Of a stretch of DNA of 64,000 bases, positions 15,059-24,477 are shown one piece after another. Position 1 is the stretch's first letter. The number at the start of each line of letters is the position of its first letter. Under the pieces are notes generated by a model, which worked only from the letters and a program-made list of their open reading frames with translations, was not told the DNA's origin and did not search any database. This DNA is from an uncultured Gemmiger sp. (GTDB lineage Bacteria > Bacillota > Clostridia > Oscillospirales > Ruminococcaceae), in the NCBI GenBank assembly GCA_934502625.1, contig CAKSUQ010000011.1, positions 13,640 through 77,639 on the forward strand. Direction: 5' to 3'. The translations under genes and the position numbers were made by a program.

Positions 15059-17554
15059 ATGAGAAAACGTACCTATAAAAAGGCTGCGTCGTTCGCGCTG
15101 GCGTTGGCGATGGCCGTTTCGGTCTGCACCGCCGCACTGGCGGACAACAGCGACGCGCCCACCACGCCGGAAATGACCGTGAGCGAGCAGAACACCACGG
15201 AAGGGTCGAACAGCGTCACGGTGACTAACGGTGCGACCCTGACGCTGGAGCAGTTCAACAGCCTGACGGAGATTCCCGCGGGCGTCACCGAGTTGACGGT
15301 TAATCTGGACGGTGTGGATTTGCGAAACAAGAGTGTTGTTGTTGGCAATGAAAAGATTGCTGACAGCTTCCGCTGCATCAAAAATTTGAGTGACAAGGCC
15401 GAAAACGAAGTAGTATACGAGGAACGCGAGGCCGCGCAGGACTATATCGTCAAGACTGTAAAAACTGGTATTACGCTGAACATTGTTGGCGCGATTCAGT
15501 TTGAAGACGCGGCAGATAACCCCGGAAATAATGGCAATTTTCTTGTTTTCAAAATCCCGGATGCCTCCAATATTGTATTTACGAGTGCGGTTTTGAATGG
15601 CGGCGTTCGTCTTGCGCCGTCTTGGACTCAAAGCTTCAGTTCGACAAGTATGGATCATGGCGTGGAGAGTCTGACTTTTGATAACTGCACATTCAATGGT
15701 ATTTGGCTGGATAACGGCAACCTTAAGACAAAAAGTTTGACAATTTATAAATGCACTTTTAACAAGTACGATAATCCTGCATATATCAATAATTCTAACC
15801 CGATTTGGTTTAAGAACATTCGCGGATGTGCCATCACGATTGATAGCAACACCTTTTACGCGACCCGTCCGCTTACCCTTGCTGAAGAAGATACAGACGG
15901 CTCTACCATCAAGGTCATCAATAATACCTTCGATTTCAGCGAATATGATTCAAACAGCGCAAACAAGCCCGGCGAGCCGAAGAATGATGCGATTCTGATG
16001 GGCAGTTCGAATCGTGGCCTTGGTGATGTGGAAATCAGCGGGAACAAGCTGATTAACGCAAATGCATTGCTTAGCTTTTATAGCAACCCGACTGAGGTCA
16101 CGATGGCTGGCGACGCGAAAATTTTGATTAAGAATAACGAGATGAATGGCGCGAAGGCGAGTGTGCAGTATAAGCACACGGAAGATTACCGCCCCGACTT
16201 CGTCAAGGTTATCAACCCCGCCGTTGTGCAGCCTTCCGACGTCAGCTTGGTTGTTTCCCCGGATGAAATCGGCAATCTGCCGCAGGAAGAGCAGGAGAAG
16301 CTGATAGCTGTGGCTGCCAAAGTGGGCGTCGCAGCTGACAGCACCGACGCCGTCAAGAATATCGAGACAGTCAATAAGGCCAAGGCTGAAGCAGAAGCTA
16401 CTTATATAACCGACGGCAGCTGGAACGACAGCCTGAAAGAAGCGATTTTGGCGTCGGACGACGTTAACGCCGGTCAGGCAGCGGAAATCGCCGACGCCGC
16501 AAATAACGACCTGAGCAGCATTACCCTTATCACCGTGCCGTATCTGGCTGTCACCCCGAAAAAGGCTGCAGAAGGCCAGCTGCTGTTCGACATCAAGATG
16601 CTGTGCGACCTGCGCGCCACCCTGAACCCGAACGACATCAACAGCGAAAACACCTGCACGCTGAAAACCTACCCCATCTCCAATGACGAAGTCCCGCCCA
16701 TCAATATCGAGCTGGACGTGAACGGTGTCTTCACTGCCGACCAGCTGAACGACCTGTACGTCAAGCACGACAGCGAGAAGGGCACGCGCTACTACAAAAC
16801 ATCCGTTGTCACCGATACGACGATTTCCTTCTATAACCCGGACGGCTACAGTGACTTCACGGTTTACTGCAGCAACGACGAGGCTGCCGTCAGCTTTGAC
16901 GGGCAGGAAGTGACCCTTACGCCGGATATGCAGAACACGGCGCTGCCCACCCCGGCCAAGACCGAAAACTTCCTCGGCTGGCAGTTTGCCGGGATCGACG
17001 GCACGCATACCCAGCTGGACGAGGCGCTGTTCGCCAAGCTCGCCGCTGCCTACAAGGCCGGCGGCAAGGTGCTGACCGCCACGGCGGCCTACAAGACCGT
17101 CGAGCAGCCTGCTACCCCGGCACCCACGGCCGCCCCGACTGCTGCACCTACTGCCGCACCTACTGCCGCACCGACCGCCGCACCGGCGCCTACAGCCGCC
17201 CCGGCAGCGGTAAAGACTGCCGCCCCCGCAGCAACGGCAGCGCCGACCGCGACCCCCGCGCCGAAGGACGATAACCGCTATTACACCTGCACCGCCTGCG
17301 GCCACCACAACTGGACGGCGACCGCTGCGGGCTATAAGTGCGATACCTGCGGCCACATTGAGACAAAGCAGCTTTCCGGCTATGCCAACGTCAAGGGCGT
17401 CTATACGCCGCAGACCGCCAGCGCCGCCAAGGCCGCCGAAACGTCCGCCATCCCGCAGACAAGCGATGACATGCCGATCGTCCCGATCGTTGTGATTGCC
17501 CTTGCCGCCCTGCTGGGTTTGGGTGTGACTGCATACAAGAAGAATAAAAACTGA
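15059..17554 (+). CDS. Large cell-wall-anchored surface protein (IPQTS)
   Basis: Protein of 831 residues. Signal peptide (KKAASFALALAMAVSVCTAALA), a repetitive strand-rich middle that looks like a right-handed beta-helix (DSNTFYATRPLTLAEED; INNTFDFSE), a linker of APTA repeats, a CxxC...CxxC zinc-ribbon-like module (CTACGHH...CDTCGH), then IPQTSDD, a hydrophobic helix and KKNKN. The last parts form a sortase signal in which IPQTS replaces LPxTG. ATG at 15059 has AGAAGGAAGG upstream. The middle third is more AT-rich than the ends. The ligand is unknown. See the poly-G promoter. Confidence 0.85.
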   Translation: MRKRTYKKAASFALALAMAVSVCTAALADNSDAPTTPEMTVSEQNTTEGSNSVTVTNGATLTLEQFNSLTEIPAGVTELTVNLDGVDLRNKSVVVGNEKIADSFRCIKNLSDKAENEVVYEEREAAQDYIVKTVKTGITLNIVGAIQFEDAADNPGNNGNFLVFKIPDASNIVFTSAVLNGGVRLAPSWTQSFSSTSMDHGVESLTFDNCTFNGIWLDNGNLKTKSLTIYKCTFNKYDNPAYINNSNPIWFKNIRGCAITIDSNTFYATRPLTLAEEDTDGSTIKVINNTFDFSEYDSNSANKPGEPKNDAILMGSSNRGLGDVEISGNKLINANALLSFYSNPTEVTMAGDAKILIKNNEMNGAKASVQYKHTEDYRPDFVKVINPAVVQPSDVSLVVSPDEIGNLPQEEQEKLIAVAAKVGVAADSTDAVKNIETVNKAKAEAEATYITDGSWNDSLKEAILASDDVNAGQAAEIADAANNDLSSITLITVPYLAVTPKKAAEGQLLFDIKMLCDLRATLNPNDINSENTCTLKTYPISNDEVPPINIELDVNGVFTADQLNDLYVKHDSEKGTRYYKTSVVTDTTISFYNPDGYSDFTVYCSNDEAAVSFDGQEVTLTPDMQNTALPTPAKTENFLGWQFAGIDGTHTQLDEALFAKLAAAYKAGGKVLTATAAYKTVEQPATPAPTAAPTAAPTAAPTAAPTAAPAPTAAPAAVKTAAPAATAAPTATPAPKDDNRYYTCTACGHHNWTATAAGYKCDTCGHIETKQLSGYANVKGVYTPQTASAAKAAETSAIPQTSDDMPIVPIVVIALAALLGLGVTAYKKNKN

Positions 17555-17561
17555 TTCAGCC

Positions 17562-17592
17562 AAGCCCCCGCACCGCCGTGCGGGGGCTTTTT
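17562..17592 (+). terminator. Terminator of surface-protein gene
   Basis: AAGCCCCCGCA and TGCGGGGGCTT form an 11-bp stem followed by T5. Confidence 0.88.
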
Positions 17593-17682
17593 GTGTGCCG
17601 CAGAAAATCATTTTTTGCATACCCTTTCTTTTCCCGCGCATCTGCGTTATAATAAAACGCGGTGAAAGGAAGTTACAGGAAT

Positions 17683-18411
17683 ATGGAATCTTCTACAAAA
17701 TTCAGCCGCCGTGTGCTGTACGAGGGCATGCGCGACGGCTTCCCGATTGCGCTGGGGTACTTTGCGGTGTCGTTTTCGCTGGGCATCGCGGCGCGCAATG
17801 CGGGGCTGACCCCGATGCAGGGCTTCTGGGCGAGCTTGCTCAACAATGCCTCGGCGGGGGAGTATGCGGCGTTCACCCTGATCGCCGCTAAGGCGACCTA
17901 TTGGGAGGTCGCGGTCATTACGCTGATCGCGAACGCGCGGTATCTCTTGATGAGCTGTGCGCTGGCGCAGCGGTTCGCGCCGGAGACACCGTTTTTCCAC
18001 CGGCTCATCGTCGGCTATGACGTGACGGACGAGATCTTCGGCATCACGATCGCGCGCCCCGGCTACCTGAACCCGTACTACACCTACGGTGCGATCCTGC
18101 TGGCTGCGCCCGCGTGGGCGATCGGCACGGCGCTGGGCATCATGGCGGGCAATGCGCTGCCGCTGCGCATCGTCAGTGCGCTGAGCGTGGCGCTGTACGG
18201 TATGTTTTTGGCCATCATCATCCCCCCGGCGCGCAAGAACCGCATTGTGGCGGGTCTGGTGGCGCTTAGCTTTGCGCTGAGCTTTGCCTGCGAGTATCTG
18301 CCCGGCGTCGCGGTGCTGTCCAGCGGCACACGGACGATCTTGCTGACGGTGCTGATCTCCGGCGCGGCGGCGGTGCTGTTCCCGGTCAAGCAGGAGGCGG
18401 ACAATGAATAA
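17683..18411 (+). CDS. azlC: AzlC-type branched-chain amino acid exporter, large subunit
   Basis: Membrane protein of 242 residues with the AzlC hallmark GMRDGFPIALGYFAVSFSLG near the N-terminus and QGFWASLLNNASAGEYA. With AzlD it exports branched-chain amino acids or analogues. ATG at 17683 is chosen over a GTG at 17662 because GGAAG precedes it. It overlaps azlD by 8 bp and starts a four-gene run. Confidence 0.9.
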   Translation: MESSTKFSRRVLYEGMRDGFPIALGYFAVSFSLGIAARNAGLTPMQGFWASLLNNASAGEYAAFTLIAAKATYWEVAVITLIANARYLLMSCALAQRFAPETPFFHRLIVGYDVTDEIFGITIARPGYLNPYYTYGAILLAAPAWAIGTALGIMAGNALPLRIVSALSVALYGMFLAIIIPPARKNRIVAGLVALSFALSFACEYLPGVAVLSSGTRTILLTVLISGAAAVLFPVKQEADNE

Positions 18412-18703
18412 CTACATTTATATACTGGTTATGTTCGCGGTGTCGTACACCATCCGCATTCTGCCGCTGACGCTGATCCGCAAGCCCATCAAGAACCGGT
18501 TCATCCAGTCATTTTTGTACTATGTGCCCTATGTGACGCTGGCGGTCATGACCTTCCCGGCCATCATCGAGGCCACCCAGACGCCGATTTCCGGCGCAAT
18601 CGCGCTGGCAGCGGGCATCATCGCCGCGTGGTGCGGCGCGGGGCTGTTCCCCGTGTCGGTCATCTGCTGCGCATTGGTGTTTGTGATTGAGTTGTTCGTG
18701 TGA
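18404..18703 (+). CDS. azlD: AzlD-type exporter, small subunit
   Basis: Protein of 99 residues with three or four membrane segments and the AzlD pattern YTIRILPLTLIRKPIKNRFI. It overlaps azlC by 8 bp, so the two are translationally coupled and form one transporter. Confidence 0.88.
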   Translation: MNNYIYILVMFAVSYTIRILPLTLIRKPIKNRFIQSFLYYVPYVTLAVMTFPAIIEATQTPISGAIALAAGIIAAWCGAGLFPVSVICCALVFVIELFV

Positions 18704-18709
18704 GGTATT

Positions 18710-21184
18710 ATGATAAACGCCATCCGGATCCGCGGGGCGCGGGTACATAACTTGAAAAATATCGACGTCGATGTGCCGCTGAATAAAATCGTCGGCATTG
18801 CGGGCGTGTCCGGGTCGGGCAAATCGTCCCTCGCCCTCGGTGTGCTGTATGCCGAAGGTTCGCGCCGCTACCTCGACGCGCTGTCCACCTACACCCGCCG
18901 CCGCATGACGCAGGCCGCCAAGGCGCAGGTGGACGAGGTGCTCTATGTACCCGCCGCACTGGCGCTGCACCAGCGCCCCGGCGTGCCGGGCATCCGCAGC
19001 ACCTTCGGCACAGGCACCGAGCTGCTGAACAGCCTGCGGCTGATGTTCTCGCGTCTGGCGAGCCACCGCTGTCCCAACGGCCATTACGTGCCGCCGACGC
19101 TGAATGTCGCGGCCGGGCAGCCCATCTACTGCCCCGAATGCGGTGCGCTCGTCCGCGCCCCGTCGGCCGAGGAACTGGCCTTCAACAGTCAGGGCGCTTG
19201 CCGCACCTGCGACGGCACCGGCATGGTGCGCACCGTCGATCGCGCGACGCTGGTGCCGGATGAATCTCTCAGCATCGACGACGGCGCTGTCGCACCGTGG
19301 AACAGCCTGATGTGGTCGCTCATGACCGACGTCTGCCGCGCTATGGGCGTGCGCACCGACGTACCGTTCCGCGAATTGACCGACAAAGAGAAGGACATCG
19401 TCTTCAACGGCCCCGCCGAGAAGAAGCACATCTTCTACAAGGCGAAAAACAGCCCGGAGGCGGGCGAACTGGACTTCACCTACTTCAACGCCGTCTACAC
19501 GGTCAAAAACGCCCTCGCCAAGGTCAAGGACGAGAAGGGCATGAAGCGGGTGGAAAAATTTCTGCGCACTGACATCTGCCCAGACTGTGGCGGCTCGCGC
19601 CTGTCCGAAACCGCCCGCGCGCCGCGCCTGCGGGGCATCGGGCTGGACGAAGCCTGCAAAATGACGCTGACCGCCCTCTGCGATTGGGTGGACGGCGTGC
19701 CCGCCAGCCTGCCGCCCGAAATGCGCCCCATGGCCGAGAGCATCTGCGAGTCCTTCCGCGTCAGCGCGAAGCGGCTGATGGATTTAGGGCTCGGCTACCT
19801 GACGCTTGACCGCGCGTCGGCGACGCTTTCCACCGGTGAGCGCCAGCGGATGCAGCTTGCCCGCGCCGTGCGCAACCGCACCACGGGCGTTTTGTACGTG
19901 CTGGACGAGCCGTCCATCGGGCTGCACCCGTCGAATATCGTCGGCCTGAACGGCGTCATGCGCGATTTGATCGCCGATGGCAACTCGGTCGTCCTCGTCG
20001 ACCATGACACGCAGGTGTTGGCGGAGTCGGACTGGATCATCGAGATGGGTCCGGAGGCCGGTGCGGGCGGCGGGCACGTCATCGCACAGGGCACGGTGGC
20101 GGAACTCGCCGCCGACAAAAATTCGCAGATCGGCGTATTTTTGGGTGGGCAGGGGAGCGTCGCGCCCGCTGACCGCCCGACGGCAGAGCTGTTTGCCGAA
20201 GGGCGCATCCACCTTTCCACCGACGCCATCCACACGGTCAAGCCGCTGGAGGTCGACATCCCGAAGGGGCGGCTGACCGTTGTTACGGGCGTGTCGGGAT
20301 CGGGCAAGACGACGCTGATTCTCGAAAGCCTCGTCCCCGCGCTGGCCGCCAAGGCAGGCGGCGCGCCGCTGCCCGCCCACGTGAAGGACGTGCAGGCTGA
20401 GGGTGTAGCGCAGGTGAAACTCATCGATGCAACGCCCATCGGAATCAACGTGCGCTCCACTGTCGCGACCTATGCCAACGTCCACGACGAGCTGCGCAAG
20501 GTCTTTGCCCGCACGGCCGACGCCAAGCGGCTGGGCTATAAGGCGGGCGATTTCTCCTACAACACGGGCAAACTGCGCTGCCCCGTCTGCGACGGTACCG
20601 GCGTCATCAGCCTTGACGTGCAGTTTTTGCCCGACGTGGAAATTCCCTGCACCGAATGCCGCGGCTCGCGCTACAGCCATGACGCCGACGCCGTGCACCA
20701 CGAAAACAAAAAGGGCGGCAGCTACACGCTGCCGCAGCTGATGGATATGGACGTCAACACCGCCCTGACGGCCTGCGCCGATTTGAAGCTCGTGACGCAG
20801 CGGCTCAAGGTCTTGCAGGAATTGGGGCTGGGCTACCTGACGCTGGGCGAGGAAACGCCGAGCCTGTCGGGCGGCGAGGCACAGCGCCTGAAGCTCGCCA
20901 GTGAGATGGGCAAGGCGCAGGGCGACACGGTCTTCGTCTTTGACGAGCCGACCATCGGCCTGCACCCGCTGGATGTGCGCACCCTGCTGGGGGTGTTCCG
21001 CACCCTCATCGACAACGGCGCGACGGTCATCGTCATTGAGCATGACCTCGACGTCATCCGCAGCGCGGACTATATCATCGATATGGGTCCCGGCGGCGGG
21101 AAGGAGGGCGGACGCATCGTCGCCTGCGGCACGCCAGCCGCCATCAAGGCCGCGCCGGAGAGCCGGACAGGGGAGTTTATTTAA
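18710..21184 (+). CDS. UvrA-like ABC ATPase (short, UvrA2 type)
   Basis: Protein of 824 residues, shorter than the usual 930-950 of UvrA. Two ABC modules: Walker A GVSGSGKSS near residue 33 and GVSGSGKTT near 525; signatures LSTGERQRMQLARA and LSGGEAQRLKLASE. Zinc-finger cysteines are present (CRTCDGTG; CPDCGGSR; CPVCDGTG; CTECRGSR). The first signature is altered (STGE for SGGE) and the UvrB-interaction region seems reduced. Class II UvrA proteins are linked to drug tolerance more than to excision repair. It starts 6 bp after azlD, so it is probably in the same operon. Confidence 0.85.
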   Translation: MINAIRIRGARVHNLKNIDVDVPLNKIVGIAGVSGSGKSSLALGVLYAEGSRRYLDALSTYTRRRMTQAAKAQVDEVLYVPAALALHQRPGVPGIRSTFGTGTELLNSLRLMFSRLASHRCPNGHYVPPTLNVAAGQPIYCPECGALVRAPSAEELAFNSQGACRTCDGTGMVRTVDRATLVPDESLSIDDGAVAPWNSLMWSLMTDVCRAMGVRTDVPFRELTDKEKDIVFNGPAEKKHIFYKAKNSPEAGELDFTYFNAVYTVKNALAKVKDEKGMKRVEKFLRTDICPDCGGSRLSETARAPRLRGIGLDEACKMTLTALCDWVDGVPASLPPEMRPMAESICESFRVSAKRLMDLGLGYLTLDRASATLSTGERQRMQLARAVRNRTTGVLYVLDEPSIGLHPSNIVGLNGVMRDLIADGNSVVLVDHDTQVLAESDWIIEMGPEAGAGGGHVIAQGTVAELAADKNSQIGVFLGGQGSVAPADRPTAELFAEGRIHLSTDAIHTVKPLEVDIPKGRLTVVTGVSGSGKTTLILESLVPALAAKAGGAPLPAHVKDVQAEGVAQVKLIDATPIGINVRSTVATYANVHDELRKVFARTADAKRLGYKAGDFSYNTGKLRCPVCDGTGVISLDVQFLPDVEIPCTECRGSRYSHDADAVHHENKKGGSYTLPQLMDMDVNTALTACADLKLVTQRLKVLQELGLGYLTLGEETPSLSGGEAQRLKLASEMGKAQGDTVFVFDEPTIGLHPLDVRTLLGVFRTLIDNGATVIVIEHDLDVIRSADYIIDMGPGGGKEGGRIVACGTPAAIKAAPESRTGEFI

Positions 21185-21199
21185 AAAGGAGACGCAGCT

Positions 21200-22108
21200 A
21201 TGATCTATACCGTGACCTTCAACCCGGCCATCGACTATGTCGTTCGGCTTGACCGGCCGCTGGCGGTGGGGGAAGTCAACCGCGCGAAGGGTGAGGACTG
21301 CGTACTGGGCGGCAAGGGCGTCAACGTGTCCGGCGTGTTGGCGCAGCTGGGGTGCGAGAGTGTCGCCCTCGGCTTTGTGGCGGGCGAGACCGGCGCGTGG
21401 CTCGAACGCGGGCTTGCCGCGCAGGGGCTGCGGACGGATTTTGTTCACCTCGCCCATGGCATGACCCGCATCAACGTCAAGATCAAGGCAGGGCAGGAGA
21501 CCGAGCTGAACGGCGCAGGCCCCGCCATCCCCGAAAGCGCCATGCAGGAATTGGAAGCAAAGCTCGACCGCCTGCAGAAGGACGACGTGCTGGTGCTGGC
21601 GGGCAGCATCCCGGCCAGCCTTGCCCAGACGACCTACGAACGGCTTCTGGCGCGGCTGGAGGGGCGTGGCGTCCGCGCGGTGGTCGATGCCACCCGCGAT
21701 CTGCTTGTAAACGTGCTGCCGTACCAACCGTTCCTCATCAAGCCGAACAACCACGAGCTGAGCGAGATCGCGGGTGTGCCGCTGGAAAGCGACGAAGAGA
21801 TCACCGCCGCTGCCCGCGACTTGCAGGCCAAGGGCGCGCGCAACGTGCTTGTCAGCATGGCGGGCGACGGCGCGCTGCTGCTGGACGAAAACGGCGGCGT
21901 ACACCGCATCGGCTGCCCGAAGGGAAAGGTCGTCAACAGTGTCGGCGCGGGGGACAGCATGGTGGCCGGTTTTGTGGCGGGCTACCGGCAGAGTGGCGGC
22001 GACTACGACGCGGCATTAAAGCTGGGCACCGCCTGCGGCAGCGCTACCGCGTTCAGTTTGGGGCTGGCAACGCGGGCGGACATTGATACGCTGCTGGCAG
22101 AGATGTGA
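21200..22108 (+). CDS. fruK: 1-phosphofructokinase
   Basis: PfkB-family kinase of 302 residues. MIYTVTFNPAIDYVVRL, the GGKGVNVSGVLA substrate motif and VNSVGAGDSMVAGFVAG catalytic motif identify the FruK/LacC subgroup. It converts fructose 1-phosphate to the 1,6-bisphosphate. AAAAGGAG precedes the ATG, 15 bp after the UvrA-like gene. No fructose PTS gene is adjacent, so tagatose 6-phosphate kinase is an alternative. Confidence 0.85.
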   Translation: MIYTVTFNPAIDYVVRLDRPLAVGEVNRAKGEDCVLGGKGVNVSGVLAQLGCESVALGFVAGETGAWLERGLAAQGLRTDFVHLAHGMTRINVKIKAGQETELNGAGPAIPESAMQELEAKLDRLQKDDVLVLAGSIPASLAQTTYERLLARLEGRGVRAVVDATRDLLVNVLPYQPFLIKPNNHELSEIAGVPLESDEEITAAARDLQAKGARNVLVSMAGDGALLLDENGGVHRIGCPKGKVVNSVGAGDSMVAGFVAGYRQSGGDYDAALKLGTACGSATAFSLGLATRADIDTLLAEM

Positions 22109-22134
22109 GCGGCAGCGGCAAACTTCCCCGGCGG

Positions 22135-22281
22135 TATGGAGACATGCCGCCCTACATCCCACGGCATCGCTATGCGTAGGGCTGGGTGCCATCACCCCGC
22201 CGCAGGAACATTGCGGCAGCCGCCGAATTGCCGGGGCGTCGCCGCCCCTTACGTGTAGGGGCGGATTCCATATCCGCCCGC
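22135..22281. repeat. Cluster of GTAGGGGCGG-family repeats
   Basis: One clear copy at 22255-22281 (GTAGGGGCGG with CCGCCC arms), preceded by an inverted copy near 22231-22252 and a more diverged one around 22155-22195. It fills the gap between fruK and the DUF3021 gene; no gene is seen there. Confidence 0.7.
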
Positions 22282-22293
22282 GGAATCGTGCGG

Positions 22294-22755
22294 TTACGGC
22301 AACTCTCCCTTTTGAATCCGCGCATTCATCTTCTGCACCTTGTACCTCCAAAACAAATACTGCGACAGCCATACCGCTGCAAAAATTGCTACGAAAATCG
22401 CGACATACCCTGCCACCCCACGCAGGGTGTGGGGCATCCAGTTGGCGAAATAGGAGATGGGCAGCATCAGTAGGCAGGCCGTTAGGAAGTAGACACCGCT
22501 CTGCTTGGCAAGGCTCCATGTGTCCAGCTCCCAAATCAGCGACGCCGCGCCGAACCCCGCGCCCATCACGGCGCATAGTAAAGTTTGCAGGGCAACAGCA
22601 TTTAGCTCGCTGCCGGCAGTGCTGATCAGCGCCGGTGTGACCGGGTAAAACTGCCCATCCCCGACGAAGGCCGAAACCGCCAGCGTGATGAGGAACCCAA
22701 TGGTAATTCCCAAGGGTGTGCCCAAAAGTCCGCGCAAAAGCATTTTCTTTTTCAT
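22294..22755 (-). CDS. DUF3021-family membrane protein
   Basis: Protein of 153 residues with four hydrophobic segments (LGITIGFLITLAVSAF; ALQTLLCAVMGAGFGA; SGVYFLTACLLMLPIS; VAIFVAIFAAVWLSQ). DUF3021 proteins are commonly encoded next to a stand-alone LytTR regulator, as here, 11 bp downstream of it. GAGGTG lies before the ATG at 22755. Probably modulates or reports to the regulator at the membrane; the mechanism is not known. Confidence 0.8.
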   Translation of the reverse strand: MKKKMLLRGLLGTPLGITIGFLITLAVSAFVGDGQFYPVTPALISTAGSELNAVALQTLLCAVMGAGFGAASLIWELDTWSLAKQSGVYFLTACLLMLPISYFANWMPHTLRGVAGYVAIFVAIFAAVWLSQYLFWRYKVQKMNARIQKGELP

Positions 22756-22766
22756 AAAACAGCACC

Positions 22767-23207
22767 TCACAGTCCTAATACATGCTTGATTTTGGAAACG
22801 TAGCGCCGGGAAACATAGGTCACAGTCCCGTTTGCGAGGGTGACGCAGATCGTTCCGGTGAAGCTCAGGTCAAAGCCTTTGACCTTTTTCAAATTGATGA
22901 TCTCCGCGTTGGAGATCCGCACGAACGACTGCCCGGCCAGCCGCTGCTCCATCTCGTACAACCGCAGCCGCAGGGTGTAGGTGTCCTGCTCGGTCTGGGC
23001 GTAGACCTTGCCGTTCGACGCATAGACGCGGTAGAGTGCGTCGGGCGTCAGCACGGCGGCATGCCCCTCCTGAAACCCGGCAATCACCTGCGCGGACTCG
23101 CTGCCAAGGCTTTGCACAAGCGCCTGTAGCTCGGCGGTCATCTTGCTTGTGACGAGGATGAGCTTTGGCTCGGCGCAGTGCGCATCGATTTTGATTTCGA
23201 TTTGCAT
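22767..23207 (-). CDS. LytTR-family DNA-binding regulator
   Basis: Protein of 146 residues. The C-terminal half is a LytTR domain (SFVRISNAEIINLKKVKGFDLSF...GTVTYVSRRYVSKIKHVLG). No receiver domain precedes it, as in the stand-alone LytTR/DUF3021 pairs of Firmicutes. AAAGGAGGT precedes the ATG at 23207. Likely autoregulates the pair. Confidence 0.88.
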   Translation of the reverse strand: MQIEIKIDAHCAEPKLILVTSKMTAELQALVQSLGSESAQVIAGFQEGHAAVLTPDALYRVYASNGKVYAQTEQDTYTLRLRLYEMEQRLAGQSFVRISNAEIINLKKVKGFDLSFTGTICVTLANGTVTYVSRRYVSKIKHVLGL

Positions 23208-23307
23208 GGGGTTACCTCCTTTCCATGGCACCAGTATACAGCCCACCGCCGGAAAGCACCACCGTTTTGCGATAGGTGGTCGCTCCCGGCAGATGGACGG
23301 TAAAAAT

Positions 23308-23340
23308 AAAAGGCATAGGCTTGCGTGGCCTATGCCTTTT
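23308..23340 (-). terminator. Terminator of the AlgX-like/MBOAT unit
   Basis: AAAAGGCATAGGC and GCCTATGCCTTTT, 13-bp perfect stem, 10 bp after the AlgX-like stop on the minus strand; could act in both directions. Confidence 0.85.
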
Positions 23341-23349
23341 TGCTTTGTA

Positions 23350-24462
23350 TCACTGTTCCAGCCACGCCAGCAGGGTGCGCGCCTGAGAGAGCAGATTCTC
23401 CGAGAAACGCTCGGTGGCTTCCAGCACGACCATATCCGGCAGGGAAGAGAGCTGTTCGTTCAGCACGTCGACGGTCGTCGCACTGCCGTGTAAAACCGTG
23501 CTGTCGCCGTAGTGCGCCGTGACGAAGGGAGCCAGCGCCACGCCGAAGCTGTCCCGCAGCATCAGCAGGCTCTTGTCGCCGCTGCCCTGCCAGCGGGCAA
23601 AATACCCGTCGTCGGACTGCCACAGCAGCGTGCCCTTGTCGGCGGCAACGTCGTAGTAAATGTCGTCGCGGCAGAGCGTCCACGCGGCGCTGACGTTGGC
23701 AAGGTCGGTGGGGGCGGTCTGCTCCGGGTCGGGTGTGACGGCCACGGCGTCCGGATCGGCCAGCGGCGTGCCCAGCGCATCCATCAGCTGCGCGGCGGCA
23801 ATGTACGCTCCGGCCTCGTTCCAGTGGGTGTCGTATTTGTAGTAGACCTGCCGCGTCTGCGCGGCGTCCAGCAGCGCGTCCTGCGGCCAGATGACCGGGC
23901 AGGAAAGGCTGCCTTGCAGCGTGGCGGCCAGCATCTGCACGCGGGTCGGGCGGCTGACAATAGGGATGGAATCGGGCATATACTGGCTGTAAATGCCCTC
24001 CTTCGCGGGGGCAAGCACGATGGCCAGCGAACTGCCGCGTGCCTCCAGCGCTGCCTGCAGATCCTGCATCGTGGCGACGAAGGTGTCCAGCTCCTCCTGA
24101 CTGTAGGCAGTCAAGCCCTGATAATCCGAGATGCTCGACGAGTCGCCGACGTCCTTCAAAAACAGCCAATGCTCCTTGCCCAGCAGCACATCGGTGGAAT
24201 CCAGCGTGCCGACGCGCCAGTTCAGCTGGGCGTTCAGGGTCATCCACTGGTTGCGGAAGGGTGCGTGGTCGCCCAGCCAATCCTCAAAGGCGGACGGCCA
24301 ATCGGCAAGGGAAACGTCCTGCGGGAAGGCGGCTAAGTTGCGGTTTTCGTGTACCTCGGTGTCCACCGCACCGCGCAGCGCAGGCCACAAAAGCCCCGGC
24401 AGCACCAGCACGGCCAAAAACCCGGCCACAAGCCCCAGACCGGGGTGACGCTTATTCTGCAT
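23350..24462 (-). CDS. AlgX/AlgJ-like SGNH acetyltransferase partner
   Basis: Protein of 370 residues with one N-terminal membrane anchor (GLGLVAGFLAVLVLPGLLWP) and an extracytoplasmic SGNH-like domain. HENRNLAAFP and the catalytic-type segment YYKYDTHWNEAGAY (Asp/His) are typical of DHHW/AlgX proteins, and LMLRDSFGVALAPF fits the serine block. With the adjacent MBOAT it should O-acetylate a surface polymer. It starts 15 bp after the MBOAT gene. Confidence 0.82.
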   Translation of the reverse strand: MQNKRHPGLGLVAGFLAVLVLPGLLWPALRGAVDTEVHENRNLAAFPQDVSLADWPSAFEDWLGDHAPFRNQWMTLNAQLNWRVGTLDSTDVLLGKEHWLFLKDVGDSSSISDYQGLTAYSQEELDTFVATMQDLQAALEARGSSLAIVLAPAKEGIYSQYMPDSIPIVSRPTRVQMLAATLQGSLSCPVIWPQDALLDAAQTRQVYYKYDTHWNEAGAYIAAAQLMDALGTPLADPDAVAVTPDPEQTAPTDLANVSAAWTLCRDDIYYDVAADKGTLLWQSDDGYFARWQGSGDKSLLMLRDSFGVALAPFVTAHYGDSTVLHGSATTVDVLNEQLSSLPDMVVLEATERFSENLLSQARTLLAWLEQ

Positions 24463-24477
24463 AGCTCCGGCCTCCTT

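Noticed and set aside
15950..17641. 563-codon minus-strand frame
   Set aside because: Glycine/arginine-rich shadow of the surface-protein gene's repeats.
19784..21904. 706-codon minus-strand frame
   Set aside because: Antisense shadow of the UvrA-like and fruK genes, produced by GC-rich codon use.
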